Position numbers and translations under genes: made by a program. From the NCBI RefSeq assembly GCF_000253115.1, contig NC_014145.1, positions 2,728,001 through 2,792,000 on the forward strand: a stretch of 64,000 nucleotides of DNA. Reading direction: 5' to 3'. Shown one piece after another: positions 1-8,313 of this stretch. Below the pieces are notes generated by a model, which saw only the letters and a list, made by a program, of their open reading frames with translations, searched no databases and had not been told where the DNA came from. Source of the stretch: Thiomonas arsenitoxydans. GTDB taxonomy: Bacteria; Pseudomonadota; Gammaproteobacteria; Burkholderiales; Burkholderiaceae_C. How positions within the stretch are numbered: the first letter of the stretch is position 1; each line of letters opens with the position of its first letter.

Positions 1-194
1 GCTTGTTCGCCCAGATCGACACTGGTCGTGCCTTCTTCAGCGAAGTGACGAAAACGGATGCCGGTGCGCGCCACGATCCACGCATCACTGGTTTCGACGC
101 CGCGCTGGGCCAAATCGGCCGCCAGTTCCTCGTTGCTGACTTTGCGGGGGGGCAGTGCGCTGCCGGTGCCGGAAATACGGGAATAGGAGGACAT
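1..194 (-). CDS. fabH: 3-oxoacyl-ACP synthase III (KASIII), N-terminal fragment
   Basis: Only the first 64 codons lie in the window; the gene runs off the left edge. The product would condense acetyl-CoA with malonyl-ACP to start type II fatty-acid synthesis in the cytosol. The visible residues have the FabH N-terminal pattern: an ISGTGSALP strand, a KVSNEEL segment, then [17 protein letters not shown], the family's characteristic W-I-x-x-R-T-G-I stretch. The catalytic Cys-His-Asn triad lies outside the window. It follows plsX by 35 bases on the same strand, in the classic yceD-rpmF-plsX-fabH order. The ATG at 192-194 gives the expected FabH N-terminus. Confidence 0.9.
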   Translation of the reverse strand, partial: MSSYSRISGTGSALPPRKVSNEELAADLAQRGVETSDAWIVARTGIRFRHFAEEGTTSVDLGEQ

Positions 195-229
195 GGAACA
201 GATCGTTCAGAGAGGTGCAGCGGGGTGAC

Positions 230-1285
230 TCAACTCGCCGGAGCGAGCGCGGCCCCGGCGGGTGATGACTCGTGCATCACTTCGAGAATTCGTTCGGTAT
301 GGCGCACCACGTCGCCCTGCACCGCTTCATGCGCGCGCAGCAGCGCCTGCTCGAAGCCAAAGGCATCCGCCGAGCCGTGGCTTTTGACGACCAGGCCGCG
401 CAGACCCAGCAGGGCCGCACCGTTGTAACGGCGGTGATCGACGCGCTTGCGGAAGCGTTTGAGCACTGGCATGGCGAACAGCGCCATCAACTTGCTCAGC
501 GGCGTGCGGGTGAACTCTTCGCGGATCATGCCAGAGAGCATTTGCGCCAGACCTTCGGAGGTCTTGAGCGCGACATTGCCGACAAAACCGTCGCACACGA
601 CGATATCAGTCGTGCCCTTGAAGATATCGTTGCCCTCGACGTTACCGTAAAACCGCAGACGCCCGAGCGCATCGGCTTCGCGCAGCAATTCGGCCGCCCG
701 CTTGATGGTGTCGTTGCCCTTGATCACCTCTTCGCCGATATTGAGCAGCCCAACCGTCGGCTGCGCATGCCCACCGGCCGCCGCATACGCCGTACCCATG
801 ACGGCGAACTGCAGCAGGTGCAAAGGCTCGCAATCGACGTTGGCGCCCAGATCGAGCATCAGCGTTCCCTCTCCCTTCTGGTTGGGCAAATAGGTCGCTA
901 TGGCGGGTCGTTCAATGTCGAGCAGGGTCTTGAGCAAATAGCGCGCAAGCGCCATCAAGGCGCCGGTATTGCCAGCTGATACGCAGGCCTGCGCACGACC
1001 GTCCCGCACCTGCTCGATGGCGCGGCGCATGGACGAATCGCGCTTGCGGCGCAGAGCAACCTCGACCGGGTCGTCGGAAGTCACCACCTCACTCGCCGCG
1101 ACGAATTCGATCCGCGCATCGTTCTTCAAGCGCAACGACTCCAGCAGCGGCATGACGGCCTCAGCCTGGCCGACCAGAATCAGCCGACTGTCCGGATGCG
1201 CCTGCAAAAATTGCACGCAGGCTGGCAGGGTCACTCTCGGACCATGGTCTCCGCCCATCAAATCGACGGCCAGAGTGGAACTCAT
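230..1285 (-). CDS. plsX: Phosphate acyltransferase PlsX
   Basis: Makes acyl-phosphate from acyl-ACP and phosphate, the acyl donor for PlsY in phospholipid synthesis; a peripheral membrane protein. The 351-residue product begins with the diagnostic [12 protein letters not shown] stretch and carries [12 protein letters not shown] and [14 protein letters not shown], all typical of PlsX. The reading frame stays open further upstream, but the ATG at 1283-1285 puts the conserved motif at the N-terminus as in the family. It lies between rpmF (about 100 bases upstream) and fabH, the usual fatty-acid/phospholipid cluster. Length is normal and no key segment is missing. Confidence 0.96.
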   Translation of the reverse strand: MSSTLAVDLMGGDHGPRVTLPACVQFLQAHPDSRLILVGQAEAVMPLLESLRLKNDARIEFVAASEVVTSDDPVEVALRRKRDSSMRRAIEQVRDGRAQACVSAGNTGALMALARYLLKTLLDIERPAIATYLPNQKGEGTLMLDLGANVDCEPLHLLQFAVMGTAYAAAGGHAQPTVGLLNIGEEVIKGNDTIKRAAELLREADALGRLRFYGNVEGNDIFKGTTDIVVCDGFVGNVALKTSEGLAQMLSGMIREEFTRTPLSKLMALFAMPVLKRFRKRVDHRRYNGAALLGLRGLVVKSHGSADAFGFEQALLRAHEAVQGDVVRHTERILEVMHESSPAGAALAPAS

Positions 1286-1384
1286 GACACAGCGGGCGCC
1301 AGCATCGAAGGCCCCTTCGCAGGCACGCATGACAAACTATCGCCCCACATTTGCAGGCGACGCAGGGTGCGCAAAGGCAAGCGT

Positions 1385-1567
1385 TTACTCGTCAGATTTG
1401 GTCTTGACCACTTTGCGCCCACGGTAAAAACCGTTCGGGCTGATGTGGTGGCGCAGATGCGTTTCGCCCGTGGTCGGCTCAACCGCCAGCGGCGGCGCGC
1501 TCAAAAACTGGTGGGCACGGTGCATGCCGCGCTTCGAAGGTGATTTCTTGTTTTGCTGGACGGCCAT
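1385..1567 (-). CDS. rpmF: 50S ribosomal protein L32
   Basis: A 60-residue basic protein of the large ribosomal subunit. The N-terminal [19 protein letters not shown] stretch is the L32 signature. It lacks the CxxC pairs of the zinc-binding form, so this is the cysteine-free paralogue type common in Beta- and Gammaproteobacteria. It sits between yceD and plsX, the conserved arrangement in which rpmF and the fatty-acid genes are often cotranscribed. Confidence 0.96.
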   Translation of the reverse strand: MAVQQNKKSPSKRGMHRAHQFLSAPPLAVEPTTGETHLRHHISPNGFYRGRKVVKTKSDE

Positions 1568-1629
1568 GGCAATCCCCTTTGAAAAAGCTGATCATTATAT
1601 GCGATGGCGTTGCCCCGCGACATAGCGCA

Positions 1630-2217
1630 CTAGCGTTTCTTTTTTGCGTCGCCGAGCAGATCGCGCAGATTGGCGAAGGGGTGCTGACGGTCCTCGGCAG
1701 GCGCCTCATCGGTACGTGAAGGCGTTGGCTCGGGCGCATCACGCTGCGGGCAGACGTCGTGCATGGGCACGATGGGCAGGGCGAGGATGAGTTGGTCCTC
1801 GATGAGGGTCAGAACGTCCACGGGATGGACCGCAGGCAGCGCCTCGTCTTCGGCCTCGATTTCGGCCTGAGTCAGTTCCGGCTCTTCGGCCACCAATCGA
1901 AAATCGACGGTTTCGTCAACCGCATATTGCATGGCCTGCAGACAGCGCTGGCAGATCAGAGGAAGCGCCCCACGCACTTGCAAAGTCACCATGGCCTGCG
2001 GACGCATGCCGATCCGTTCGCGCTGAAAACCCTGTAGCGCCCATTGCACGGGAGGCCCTTGCGTGCTCGACAACAATTCGCTCAGGCGGTGCAGTTCAGG
2101 CAACGACACCCGGCCGTGCAGTTCTCCGCCGGAACGGGCGAAGTCGAACAAGGTCAGCGCACGGGGCGGCATCGACCCGGAGTCAGGAGGGGTTGTGGAG
2201 TGGTGTTGGGACATCAC
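1630..2217 (-). CDS. yceD: YceD/DUF177 family protein (23S rRNA accumulation protein)
   Basis: A 195-residue member of the DUF177/YceD family, linked in E. coli and plants to 23S rRNA accumulation; the biochemical role is not settled. It shows the family's LICQRCLQ motif (C89 and C92), followed by an acidic stretch and the LTLIEDQLILALPIVPMH segment, then HDVCP near the C-terminus. It lies directly upstream of rpmF, the textbook neighbour. Two ATG codons in tandem (2217 and 2214) are equally usable starts. The roughly 120 bases upstream are shared with a divergent YeeE/YedE pair and contain a dyad at 2291-2308. Confidence 0.9.
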   Translation of the reverse strand: MMSQHHSTTPPDSGSMPPRALTLFDFARSGGELHGRVSLPELHRLSELLSSTQGPPVQWALQGFQRERIGMRPQAMVTLQVRGALPLICQRCLQAMQYAVDETVDFRLVAEEPELTQAEIEAEDEALPAVHPVDVLTLIEDQLILALPIVPMHDVCPQRDAPEPTPSRTDEAPAEDRQHPFANLRDLLGDAKKKR

Positions 2218-2290
2218 CTGAGTTTACCGGCTGCAACATCTCGCCGAGACAGTGCGCAGTCCCTCTCCTACACTACCGAGTATGCAAAAA

Positions 2291-2308
2291 AAGTGATCCA
2301 CATCACTT
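2291..2308. promoter_or_regulatory. Candidate Crp/Fnr-type operator dyad
   Basis: The perfect dyad AAGTGAT-CCAC-ATCACTT lies between divergent yceD and the YeeE/YedE pair. Its core TGAT-N4-ATCA fits the inner part of the FNR/ANR-type consensus TTGAT-N4-ATCAA. The site centre is only about 35 bases before the YeeE start codon, too close for a class II activation geometry, so repression or action on yceD is also possible. A Crp/Fnr-family gene is present at 25235-25906, but a link is only inferred. Confidence 0.4.
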
Positions 2309-2334
2309 CGACCCACCAAAATAGGATGAGACTG

Positions 2335-2812
2335 ATGAACAGTATTGCGCAGTGGTTCCCCCTGGGTTGGGAGCCTTTTCTTTATGGCGGCATTTTCATC
2401 GGACTGGGCGTCAGCGTACTGTTCTGGCTGACTGGCCTGATCGGCGGCGTCAGTACCGCTTACACCGCAGTTTGGTCGCTGGTGTCGCGTCATCCGTTTT
2501 TTCAACACGAAAAATTCATTACGACCCGTAACTGGCGCTTGATGTACGGCCTGGGTCTGATCGTCGGTGCAGTGGTGTTCACCTACACCCTCGGGCATGG
2601 CGAAGGCTTCGTGACCCAAGTGCCGCTGTGGCAGTTGTTCCTCGGCGGCATCGTCGGCGGGTTTGGCGCCCGCATGGGGGGGGGGCTGCACCTCGGGACA
2701 CGGCATCTGCGGCGTCGGGTCTGGGCAGTTGCCTTCCATTCTCGCGGTGATCATTTTCCTGTGTACCGCCGTCATCACGGCCCATGTGGTTCGCGCCTTG
2801 GGAGGGTTCTGA
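2335..2812 (+). pseudogene. YeeE/YedE-family membrane protein, frameshifted in a G10 run
   Basis: First half-gene of a two-gene YeeE/YedE (DUF395) transporter-like pair, associated with uptake of sulfur compounds. The start at 2335 has AGGA 8 bases upstream. The frame reads hydrophobic segments and reaches FGARMGGG, where the family continues CTSGHGICG. That continuation is present but one frame over: the ten-G run at 2676-2685 carries one G too many. Removing one G gives a 158-residue protein ending in TGA at 2810-2812, two bases before the next gene. As written, the frame instead runs into 36 unrelated residues overlapping the next gene. A real inactivation, a sequencing indel and slippage-based variation are all possible. 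Confidence 0.8.
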
Positions 2813-2813
2813 A

Positions 2814-3239
2814 ATGCAACGTGTTCCTCCTTTCGCAGTGATGCTTTCGGCCTTGTTCGCCGGGGCCTTGTTCGGCTTCGGGCTGGCGCTGTCCACCATG
2901 GTCAAACCCGAGGCCATTCTGCAGTTTCTGCTGCTCAAGAATCTCGGTCTGCTGCTGGTGATGGGAGGCGCTGCCGGCGTGACCTTCATCGCCTACCACC
3001 TGCTGCCCCGACTGATGAAGCGGCCGGTCTTTGGCGTGGTGTTCGGCAAACACCCCTCGCATCTGGACGCGCGCACCCTCATCGGCGCCGCGATATTTGG
3101 CGTGGGCTGGGGGCTGAGCGGCGTGTGTCCGGGCCCGGCCATTGCTGGTCTGGGGGTGGGCAACTGGCCGTTGCTGCTGAGCATCGCGGGCATACTCATT
3201 GGCGCATGGCTGCATGGCCGGTTTTTCGGCAAGCATTGA
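2814..3239 (+). CDS. YeeE/YedE family membrane protein, second subunit (DUF6691-like)
   Basis: A 141-residue membrane protein with about four hydrophobic segments and the family motif GWGLSGVCPGPA near residue 105, matching the CTSGHGICG motif of its partner. In two-gene systems the two halves together correspond to one full-length YeeE/YedE transporter, proposed to move thiosulfate or other reduced sulfur species across the inner membrane. The start at 2814 lies two bases after the restored stop of the upstream gene. Its TGA overlaps the start of maf by one base (TGATG). It is intact although its partner carries a frameshift. Confidence 0.82.
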   Translation: MQRVPPFAVMLSALFAGALFGFGLALSTMVKPEAILQFLLLKNLGLLLVMGGAAGVTFIAYHLLPRLMKRPVFGVVFGKHPSHLDARTLIGAAIFGVGWGLSGVCPGPAIAGLGVGNWPLLLSIAGILIGAWLHGRFFGKH

Positions 3240-3871
3240 TGACGGGGCCGGCTGATCCCGTTCTGGTTCTCGCGTCGACCTCGCGCTATCGCGCTGAGTT
3301 GCTCCAACGCCTGCGCGTGCCTTTTTCAAGCCGCGCACCCGAGGTGGACGAAACCCGCAGAGTCCATGAGTCCGCGCTCGATCTGGCGCTGCGGCTGGCG
3401 GCTGAAAAGGCCGCCGCGGTGGCGCGTACTGCACCAGGCTGCTGGGTGATCGGTTCCGATCAGGTGTGCATGTTGGGGGGCGAAGCGCTCGGCAAACCCG
3501 GCTCCCATGCGGCTGCGGTCGCTCAGTTGCAGCGACTCAGCGGGCGTGACGCCGTGTTCCACACCGCGGTTTGCGTCATCGGCCCAGACGGCGGCGTACA
3601 AGTGCGCAACTGCCCCACCGAAGTACGATTCCGTACGCTGAGCCCGGCGGAAATCGAAACCTATCTGACGCTGGACGCGCCCTACGACTGCGCGGGCAGC
3701 GCCCGCTCGGAATCGCTCGGCCCTGCGCTGCTCAAGCACATGTGCAGCGACGATCCGACCGCCTTGATCGGACTGCCCCTGATCGACCTGTGCGACATGC
3801 TGCGCCTGAGCGGTTTCGACGTGCTGGCGCGAGCCTGTCCTGACTCAGCGCAAAGACCAGCCCAGGTTTGA
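3239..3871 (+). CDS. maf: Maf-family nucleoside triphosphate pyrophosphatase
   Basis: A 210-residue house-cleaning pyrophosphatase that hydrolyses non-canonical or modified nucleoside triphosphates. It starts with the Maf signature LASTSRYRAELLQRL and contains GSDQVCMLGGEALGKPG, the conserved D-Q-V motif with catalytic Asp. Subtype assignment (YceF-like 7-methyl-GTP hydrolase) is by general resemblance and location near rpmF/plsX and sppA, so moderate. The ATG overlaps the preceding TGA by one base, implying translation coupled to the YeeE/YedE pair. Its 3' end overlaps convergent sppA by 27 bases. Confidence 0.92.
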   Translation: MTGPADPVLVLASTSRYRAELLQRLRVPFSSRAPEVDETRRVHESALDLALRLAAEKAAAVARTAPGCWVIGSDQVCMLGGEALGKPGSHAAAVAQLQRLSGRDAVFHTAVCVIGPDGGVQVRNCPTEVRFRTLSPAEIETYLTLDAPYDCAGSARSESLGPALLKHMCSDDPTALIGLPLIDLCDMLRLSGFDVLARACPDSAQRPAQV

Positions 3872-4828
3872 GAGTTCGCGCACCGCGCCCATGCCCAGCG
3901 AGGCGCCAAAACGCTTGGCCAGACGCTCGGCCACATTTTCCTGCACGGTGTAATCGACAATTTCCGGCGCTTTGATCTTGTCGCGCGCGATCTGGTCGAC
4001 ATCGCCGTAGCCGTCGGCCAGTCCTTGTTTCACGGCCGACTCGCCCGTCCACACCAGGCCGGAGAAGGTCTCGTCATTCACTTTCAATCGTACGCCGCGA
4101 CCTTTTTCCACCGCTGCGATGAACTGTTTGTGAATCTGTTCCAGCATGCCCAGGGCGTAGGTTTTCTGGTTCTCGGGCATGGGTGTGAAGGGATCCATGA
4201 ACCCCTTGTTGGCGCCCGCGGTGAGCAAGCGACGGGTTACGCCGAGCTTGTCCATCAGGCCGGAAAAGCCGAAACCGTCCATCAACACGCCGATGGAGCC
4301 CACCAGACTGGCCGGATTCACATAGATGTCATTTGCCGCCGCCGCCACGTAGTACGCCCCGGAGGCGCACACCTCTTCGCAGACGGCGTACACCGGCTTG
4401 TTGTATTTGGCGCGAAGCCGCTCGATCTCGGCAAAAATCTGGCTCGCCTGCACCGGGCTGCCGCCCGGGCTGTTGATGCGCAGGATGACGCCGCGCGTGT
4501 CGGGGCTGGAAAACGCATCCTGCAAGGCCGCATTGATATTGTCGGCACTGGCCTGCGAGCCGATGGAGATCTCGCCGTTGAGCTCGATCAGCGCAGTATG
4601 CGGCCCGGTGGCGGTGCGGCTACCGAACTCGGTGATCATGCCGCCGAAAAAGATCAGCGCCACGATGCCGAGCAGGACGAAGCGGAAAAAAATCGACCAG
4701 CGCCGCGCCCGTCGTTTTTCGTTCACGACCTCGAGCACCAGTTTTTCCAGCACCTGCCGCTCCCACGCACCGGGTTGAGCGGACGACTCAGAACGTTGCG
4801 CGGGAAGATCTGGGGGGGATGCGCTCAT
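3845..4828 (-). CDS. sppA: Signal peptide peptidase SppA (S49 family), short form
   Basis: An inner-membrane serine protease that cleaves residual signal peptides. The 327-residue product has a cytosolic N-terminus, one membrane segment near residues 47-70 (RFVLLGIVALIFFGGMI), then the S49 domain: RGVILRINSPGGSP, the nucleophile region EEVCASGAYYVAAAA, and NPASLVGSIGVLMDG. A lysine in TAGANKGF is the likely general base. The length matches the short 36K form rather than the double-domain E. coli protein. The frame is open upstream, but the ATG at 4826-4828 fits the family. The gene converges on maf and their ends overlap by 27 bases. Confidence 0.93.
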   Translation of the reverse strand: MSASPPDLPAQRSESSAQPGAWERQVLEKLVLEVVNEKRRARRWSIFFRFVLLGIVALIFFGGMITEFGSRTATGPHTALIELNGEISIGSQASADNINAALQDAFSSPDTRGVILRINSPGGSPVQASQIFAEIERLRAKYNKPVYAVCEEVCASGAYYVAAAANDIYVNPASLVGSIGVLMDGFGFSGLMDKLGVTRRLLTAGANKGFMDPFTPMPENQKTYALGMLEQIHKQFIAAVEKGRGVRLKVNDETFSGLVWTGESAVKQGLADGYGDVDQIARDKIKAPEIVDYTVQENVAERLAKRFGASLGMGAVRELSNLGWSLR

Positions 4829-5064
4829 GTTTCGGGCTCGGAGAATGAAAAACGGGACGGGTCGCCAGAATACCAGCGCTTCATTGACGCGCAGGCGCAC
4901 TTGCACGCACGTCTCGCGCCGACGTGCCGGACGGGTCTCGGCACGCCGGTTTGCGATTCGACAAGGATCAAGTTTGAGTTTTGTGTGACACTTTCCCACG
5001 TCTCAACATATCGGCCTTTCCTGGCTGTTCCATTTCCCTCAGTCCACCTCGCGCGAGATCCAAT

Positions 5065-5844
5065 ATGGCCCTTCGTCCCACCCTCATCGCCACCCTGCTT
5101 GCTCTGGGGGGTGTTTGCACCGCACAAGCCGAACCCGCACTCACGGTCGGCAACACGCTGTCCTTTTTCCAGGGCAAATTCGGCACCAACAACAACATCA
5201 ACATCCGCTACGACGCCACCGACATTCAGTACGGCGACAGCAACTGGCGCGTCAAACTCACGGTGCCCTACGTCTCTCAAAGCGGCCTGCCTGTCGGCTC
5301 CACCATCGTCGGCAACACGGTTGTGGGCGGCTCCGGTTCCACGCAAACCCGTTCCGCCAGCGGTCTGGGCGACGTGTGGCTGGCTGGGCATTACAAAATT
5401 TTCCAGGGCGGCGGTCTCACGCCCTCCATCACGCCCTACGCCAAAGTCAAATTCGGCACCGCTTCGTCCGATAACGGTCTGGGCACGGGCAAGAACGACT
5501 ACGAGTTGGGGGTGGATCTGCAGCAGATCGTGGGCAAAAGCTGGTTTCCGTTTGCCAATCTGGGCTACCGTTTCGTGGGCAACCCGGCCGGACAGAATCT
5601 GCGCAACATCGCCATCTATCAGTTTGGCGCCAGCTATGCGGCCAGCCAGCAGCATATTTTCACCTTGATGTACGCCGGTCAGCAGTCGATGGTGGCCGGG
5701 GCGTCCGCCCCCTCAGATCTGATTGCGGCGTGGAATTACAACCTCACCCCAAATGGCAGCGGGTTCCAGGTCTATGTGGACAAGGGCCTGAGCAACGGCA
5801 GCGCCAATTTTGGCGTCGGCATAGGCGGCCAGATCGTGTTCTGA
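5065..5844 (+). CDS. Outer-membrane beta-barrel protein (MetA/transporter-like)
   Basis: A 259-residue exported protein: a signal peptide ending TAQA near residue 22, then alternating strands rich in G, N, Y and aromatic residues, and a C-terminal Phe (GGQIVF) as needed for Bam-dependent insertion. The pattern resembles the transporter / MetA-pathway-of-phenol-degradation family of small barrels, but no specific substrate can be read. The ATG at 5065 has only a weak purine stretch before it. It stands alone between divergent sppA and convergent DUF5666, ending at a strong bidirectional terminator. It belongs to the 5.0-9.1 kb cassette that separates sppA from rluC/rne here. Confidence 0.72.
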   Translation: MALRPTLIATLLALGGVCTAQAEPALTVGNTLSFFQGKFGTNNNINIRYDATDIQYGDSNWRVKLTVPYVSQSGLPVGSTIVGNTVVGGSGSTQTRSASGLGDVWLAGHYKIFQGGGLTPSITPYAKVKFGTASSDNGLGTGKNDYELGVDLQQIVGKSWFPFANLGYRFVGNPAGQNLRNIAIYQFGASYAASQQHIFTLMYAGQQSMVAGASAPSDLIAAWNYNLTPNGSGFQVYVDKGLSNGSANFGVGIGGQIVF

Positions 5845-5871
5845 CCTCCGTTCTCACCTCGCCCTCTGATA

Positions 5872-5899
5872 AAAAAGGCCAGCGCAAGCTGGCCTTTTT
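5872..5899. terminator. Bidirectional Rho-independent terminator
   Basis: Arms AAAAAGGCCAGC and GCTGGCCTTTTT pair perfectly around a GCAA tetraloop, with A and T tracts on both sides, so it can stop transcription from both the barrel-protein gene and the convergent DUF5666 gene. Its right arm touches the DUF5666 stop codon at 5899-5901. Confidence 0.9.
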
Positions 5900-7335
5900 C
5901 ATGGACGCGGCACAGCGGGAATCTGCAGTCCGCTGGGCAAGGCGGGCGTCGTCACGCTGGGTGTGTTCACAACCGGCGGGGCCACTGTCGGCGTCACAAC
6001 GACGGGCACTTGCGGCGGTGCGACCACGGGGGGCGCCACGGTGAGCATGTTGACGGCGGGCATTTGCGGCACCTGCGGCACGGCGGGCGCCGCGGGAATC
6101 GAGGGTGCGGTGAACCCCGGCTGGATCACCGTAGGCACTGTCGGCGCAACGAAGGCCGGGCTCGACAGGTTCAGCCCCGCACCGTTCGATATGAACTGGG
6201 GTGTCGCGCCGGTCACCGAGCCCTTATCGCCCGCTTTTGCAGGAGGCGTCTGCCCACCGGCCAGGGGCGGCAGCGCAAATTGCAGGGCGTTCACGTTCGG
6301 GATCACGCGCTCGACCGCCACCGTCTGCGCTGCTGTCAAGGTGCCGGCGATGAACACCGGCGCGGCCTGCGACCGAGCGGCGGACTGCAGTTGCGCCTGC
6401 ATCAGCGCGTCGGCGCCCCTGATCTGAAAGCCTTGCAATTCCCAGCCTGGCCTGCCCTGCGACCCGGCCTGCAAAAAACCCACCATCGCCACACGCGTGC
6501 CGATGGGCGCGGCCAAGGGCGCTATCGCCTGAAGAGAATCGATCACATTTCCTTGGCTCTGCTGACTGCCGCGCGCCACGACCTCGGCGCCGACCGTCAG
6601 CCCGGTTTGCGCCGCCCCGCTGCGCACAGACAGCCAGACGCCATTGATCTTGACCCGCTGCGGTTGAGCGCTGGTCGCCTCGATTTTGCCGCGCAGCAAG
6701 AACGGCGAACCGTGTCCCGCGGGCTGAACCGAGAGCTGAGTCAGCCGCATCGCCTGCCAATGCCCCGCGCCTTGATCGAGCGCGCTGATGCGCACCTCGT
6801 CGCCCACCTTCAGGCGTGATAGCGGCAAAGGCTGATCTTCAGCGGTGCGCAACAAAGTGCCGGGCAGGATTTGCACGGTCTGGCCCAGCACCACCAGTCG
6901 CCCCTGAGATTGATCGATCTGCGATACGCGACCGATCACCGCATAGCTGATGTCCACCGCCAGCGCATCCAGCCGCCCGCCCTGCTCTACAGCATGGACG
7001 CGCACCAGATCGCCCAAATGCAGGCTGTTCTCGGACGCGGGCTGACCATCCGCGCGATAGCGTGTCTGCGCGGGCAGTTCATATTCGCCGCCGTTGACGA
7101 AAATGCTGCCGAAACGCTGAACCGGGCCGATGGCCACGATTCCCGTCCCGCCGATTCCACCAGGGCTGATGCCGGTGCCGCCGATGCCGCCGGGGTCGAT
7201 ACCCGTACCGCCGATCCCGCCTGGCGTGGCCGCAATCGAGCCCACCAGACCCAGCATCAACCCTAAGCAGGCCACGCCCACGAAGCGCAGCCCCGGGAGC
7301 CAGGCACGAACGACGGCTTTCAACGTGGCTTTCAC
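5899..7335 (-). CDS. Secreted DUF5666 domain protein with GGIGGTGI repeats
   Basis: A 478-residue exported protein of unknown function. After an arginine-containing N-terminus and a hydrophobic segment (about residues 19-36) come three 9-residue PGGIGGTGI units (residues 38-66). Then follow several tandem DUF5666-like beta modules, seen as repeats of the type GxIFVNGxxY, LGDLVRVHA, LKVGDEVRISA and LTVGAEVVARG. The last 100 residues are rich in Val, Pro and Thr (for example VAPPVVNTPSVTTPALP). It overlaps DUF6502 by 4 bases (ATGA), so the two are translationally coupled, DUF6502 first. The composition suggests an extracellular or periplasmic structural or binding protein; no catalytic motif is visible. 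The C-terminal V/P/T tract resembles the repeats of the secreted protein at 8314-9066. Confidence 0.8.
   Translation of the reverse strand: MKATLKAVVRAWLPGLRFVGVACLGLMLGLVGSIAATPGGIGGTGIDPGGIGGTGISPGGIGGTGIVAIGPVQRFGSIFVNGGEYELPAQTRYRADGQPASENSLHLGDLVRVHAVEQGGRLDALAVDISYAVIGRVSQIDQSQGRLVVLGQTVQILPGTLLRTAEDQPLPLSRLKVGDEVRISALDQGAGHWQAMRLTQLSVQPAGHGSPFLLRGKIEATSAQPQRVKINGVWLSVRSGAAQTGLTVGAEVVARGSQQSQGNVIDSLQAIAPLAAPIGTRVAMVGFLQAGSQGRPGWELQGFQIRGADALMQAQLQSAARSQAAPVFIAGTLTAAQTVAVERVIPNVNALQFALPPLAGGQTPPAKAGDKGSVTGATPQFISNGAGLNLSSPAFVAPTVPTVIQPGFTAPSIPAAPAVPQVPQMPAVNMLTVAPPVVAPPQVPVVVTPTVAPPVVNTPSVTTPALPSGLQIPAVPRP
7138..7224 (-). repeat. Tandem 27-bp coding repeat (PGGIGGTGI units)
   Basis: Three near-identical 27-bp units at the 5' end of the DUF5666 gene encode PGGIGGTGI joined by D or S. 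Such glycine-rich units are common at the N-terminus of DUF5666 proteins. The repeat could change copy number by slippage. Confidence 0.8.
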
Positions 7336-8186
7336 GGCTGCTCCCCGGCTGAGTTCGAAGCGGGCATATCGTCTTCGTAGTAATAGACACCGAGGCGCAG
7401 GCGCTTCTTGCTGGTTTGCGGCGCACCGAGATCGTCAGCTTGCGCGGATTGAGCCGTCTTTTCCGCACGCACGATGCGCTGGTAGGCCTCCTGCAAAACC
7501 TGTTCACCGAGCTGACGCAGATCGTCGCGCATCTCGCCCGGCACGATGGGCGGCAGATCGTCGAAATAGACCGATTGCTCCAGATAAGTCGGCGTGCGAC
7601 CTTCCAGGTTGTGAACCGTGGCCCGCAGATGGTCGCCGATATGCGCCCCCATGAAAGCCAGCCTGTCCTCGGGCAGATCGGAGACGTAGCCGCCGCGCGC
7701 CAGCCTCACCATGTCATCCTGCTGCTCCACCACGCCAGCGCGCAGCAGTTCATCCAGCACGGTACGCGGCCGCATGTCGGCCTTCACCAGCCGCACCAGA
7801 TTTTCAAAACTGGCCGCGGCGCCCGCAGCGCGCAGCGGCAGGGCAAGCGGTTCACCTTGCGGGTCGCGATACGCCTCGCAAGCCACCCAGGCCGCCACCA
7901 CCTGCGCCGACATATTGGCGCCATGCCGCAGGGCAATCTCACCCGATCCGCTCTGCAATTCTTCTCGCAGACGCCGGACTTCCTTGCGGTGGATGCCGCT
8001 GAGCAGACTCACACGGCTATCGGTCGGTACGGGTTTGCCGTCGCGCTGATCGAGCGCGATGACTTCGCCCACATAGACAAATTTGAGCAACTCGGCCAGA
8101 GCGCCATAAGTCCAGCCCTGCGTAATGAGATAGCGCACGAAGGGCCGCAAGATGGACAGGGCGGCAGATTTGAGGGCGGCGGACAT
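7332..8186 (-). CDS. DUF6502 family protein
   Basis: A 284-residue cytosolic protein without signal peptide or membrane segments, matching the DUF6502 type: an N-terminal helical part (SILRPFVRYLITQGWTYGAL), a segment IHRKEVRRLREEL that looks like a winged-helix DNA-binding region, and a C-terminal half with HNLEGRTPTYLEQSVYFDDLPP. The function is unknown; the N-terminal helix-turn-helix appearance suggests regulation, which is inference. It is the first gene of a two-gene unit with the secreted DUF5666 protein (ATGA overlap). It is divergent from the secreted repeat protein at 8314, and the two share a 127-base upstream region. Confidence 0.78.
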   Translation of the reverse strand: MSAALKSAALSILRPFVRYLITQGWTYGALAELLKFVYVGEVIALDQRDGKPVPTDSRVSLLSGIHRKEVRRLREELQSGSGEIALRHGANMSAQVVAAWVACEAYRDPQGEPLALPLRAAGAAASFENLVRLVKADMRPRTVLDELLRAGVVEQQDDMVRLARGGYVSDLPEDRLAFMGAHIGDHLRATVHNLEGRTPTYLEQSVYFDDLPPIVPGEMRDDLRQLGEQVLQEAYQRIVRAEKTAQSAQADDLGAPQTSKKRLRLGVYYYEDDMPASNSAGEQP

Positions 8187-8214
8187 GGCAAAAGGATAAA
8201 CGAAGCGATTCGGC

Positions 8215-8242
8215 TTGACGTGGGAAATTTTGCCACTATTAT
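8215..8242 (+). promoter_or_regulatory. Sigma-70 type promoter for the secreted repeat protein
   Basis: TTGACG (8215-8220) and TATTAT (8237-8242) are separated by 16 bases, followed by a roughly 70-base leader to the ATG at 8314. Good match to the -35/-10 consensus; transcription start not mapped. Confidence 0.6.
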
Positions 8243-8313
8243 AAACACAAGCGCTTCAGTGGGAATATTTGCCACACTGCGTGAATCATCCTTCCTTCTT
8301 TCAGGAGAACATC

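Noticed and set aside
4829..4999. Longer SppA start adding 57 residues.
   Set aside because: The extra residues are Arg-rich and unlike SppA N-termini; the ATG at 4828 places the membrane helix normally.
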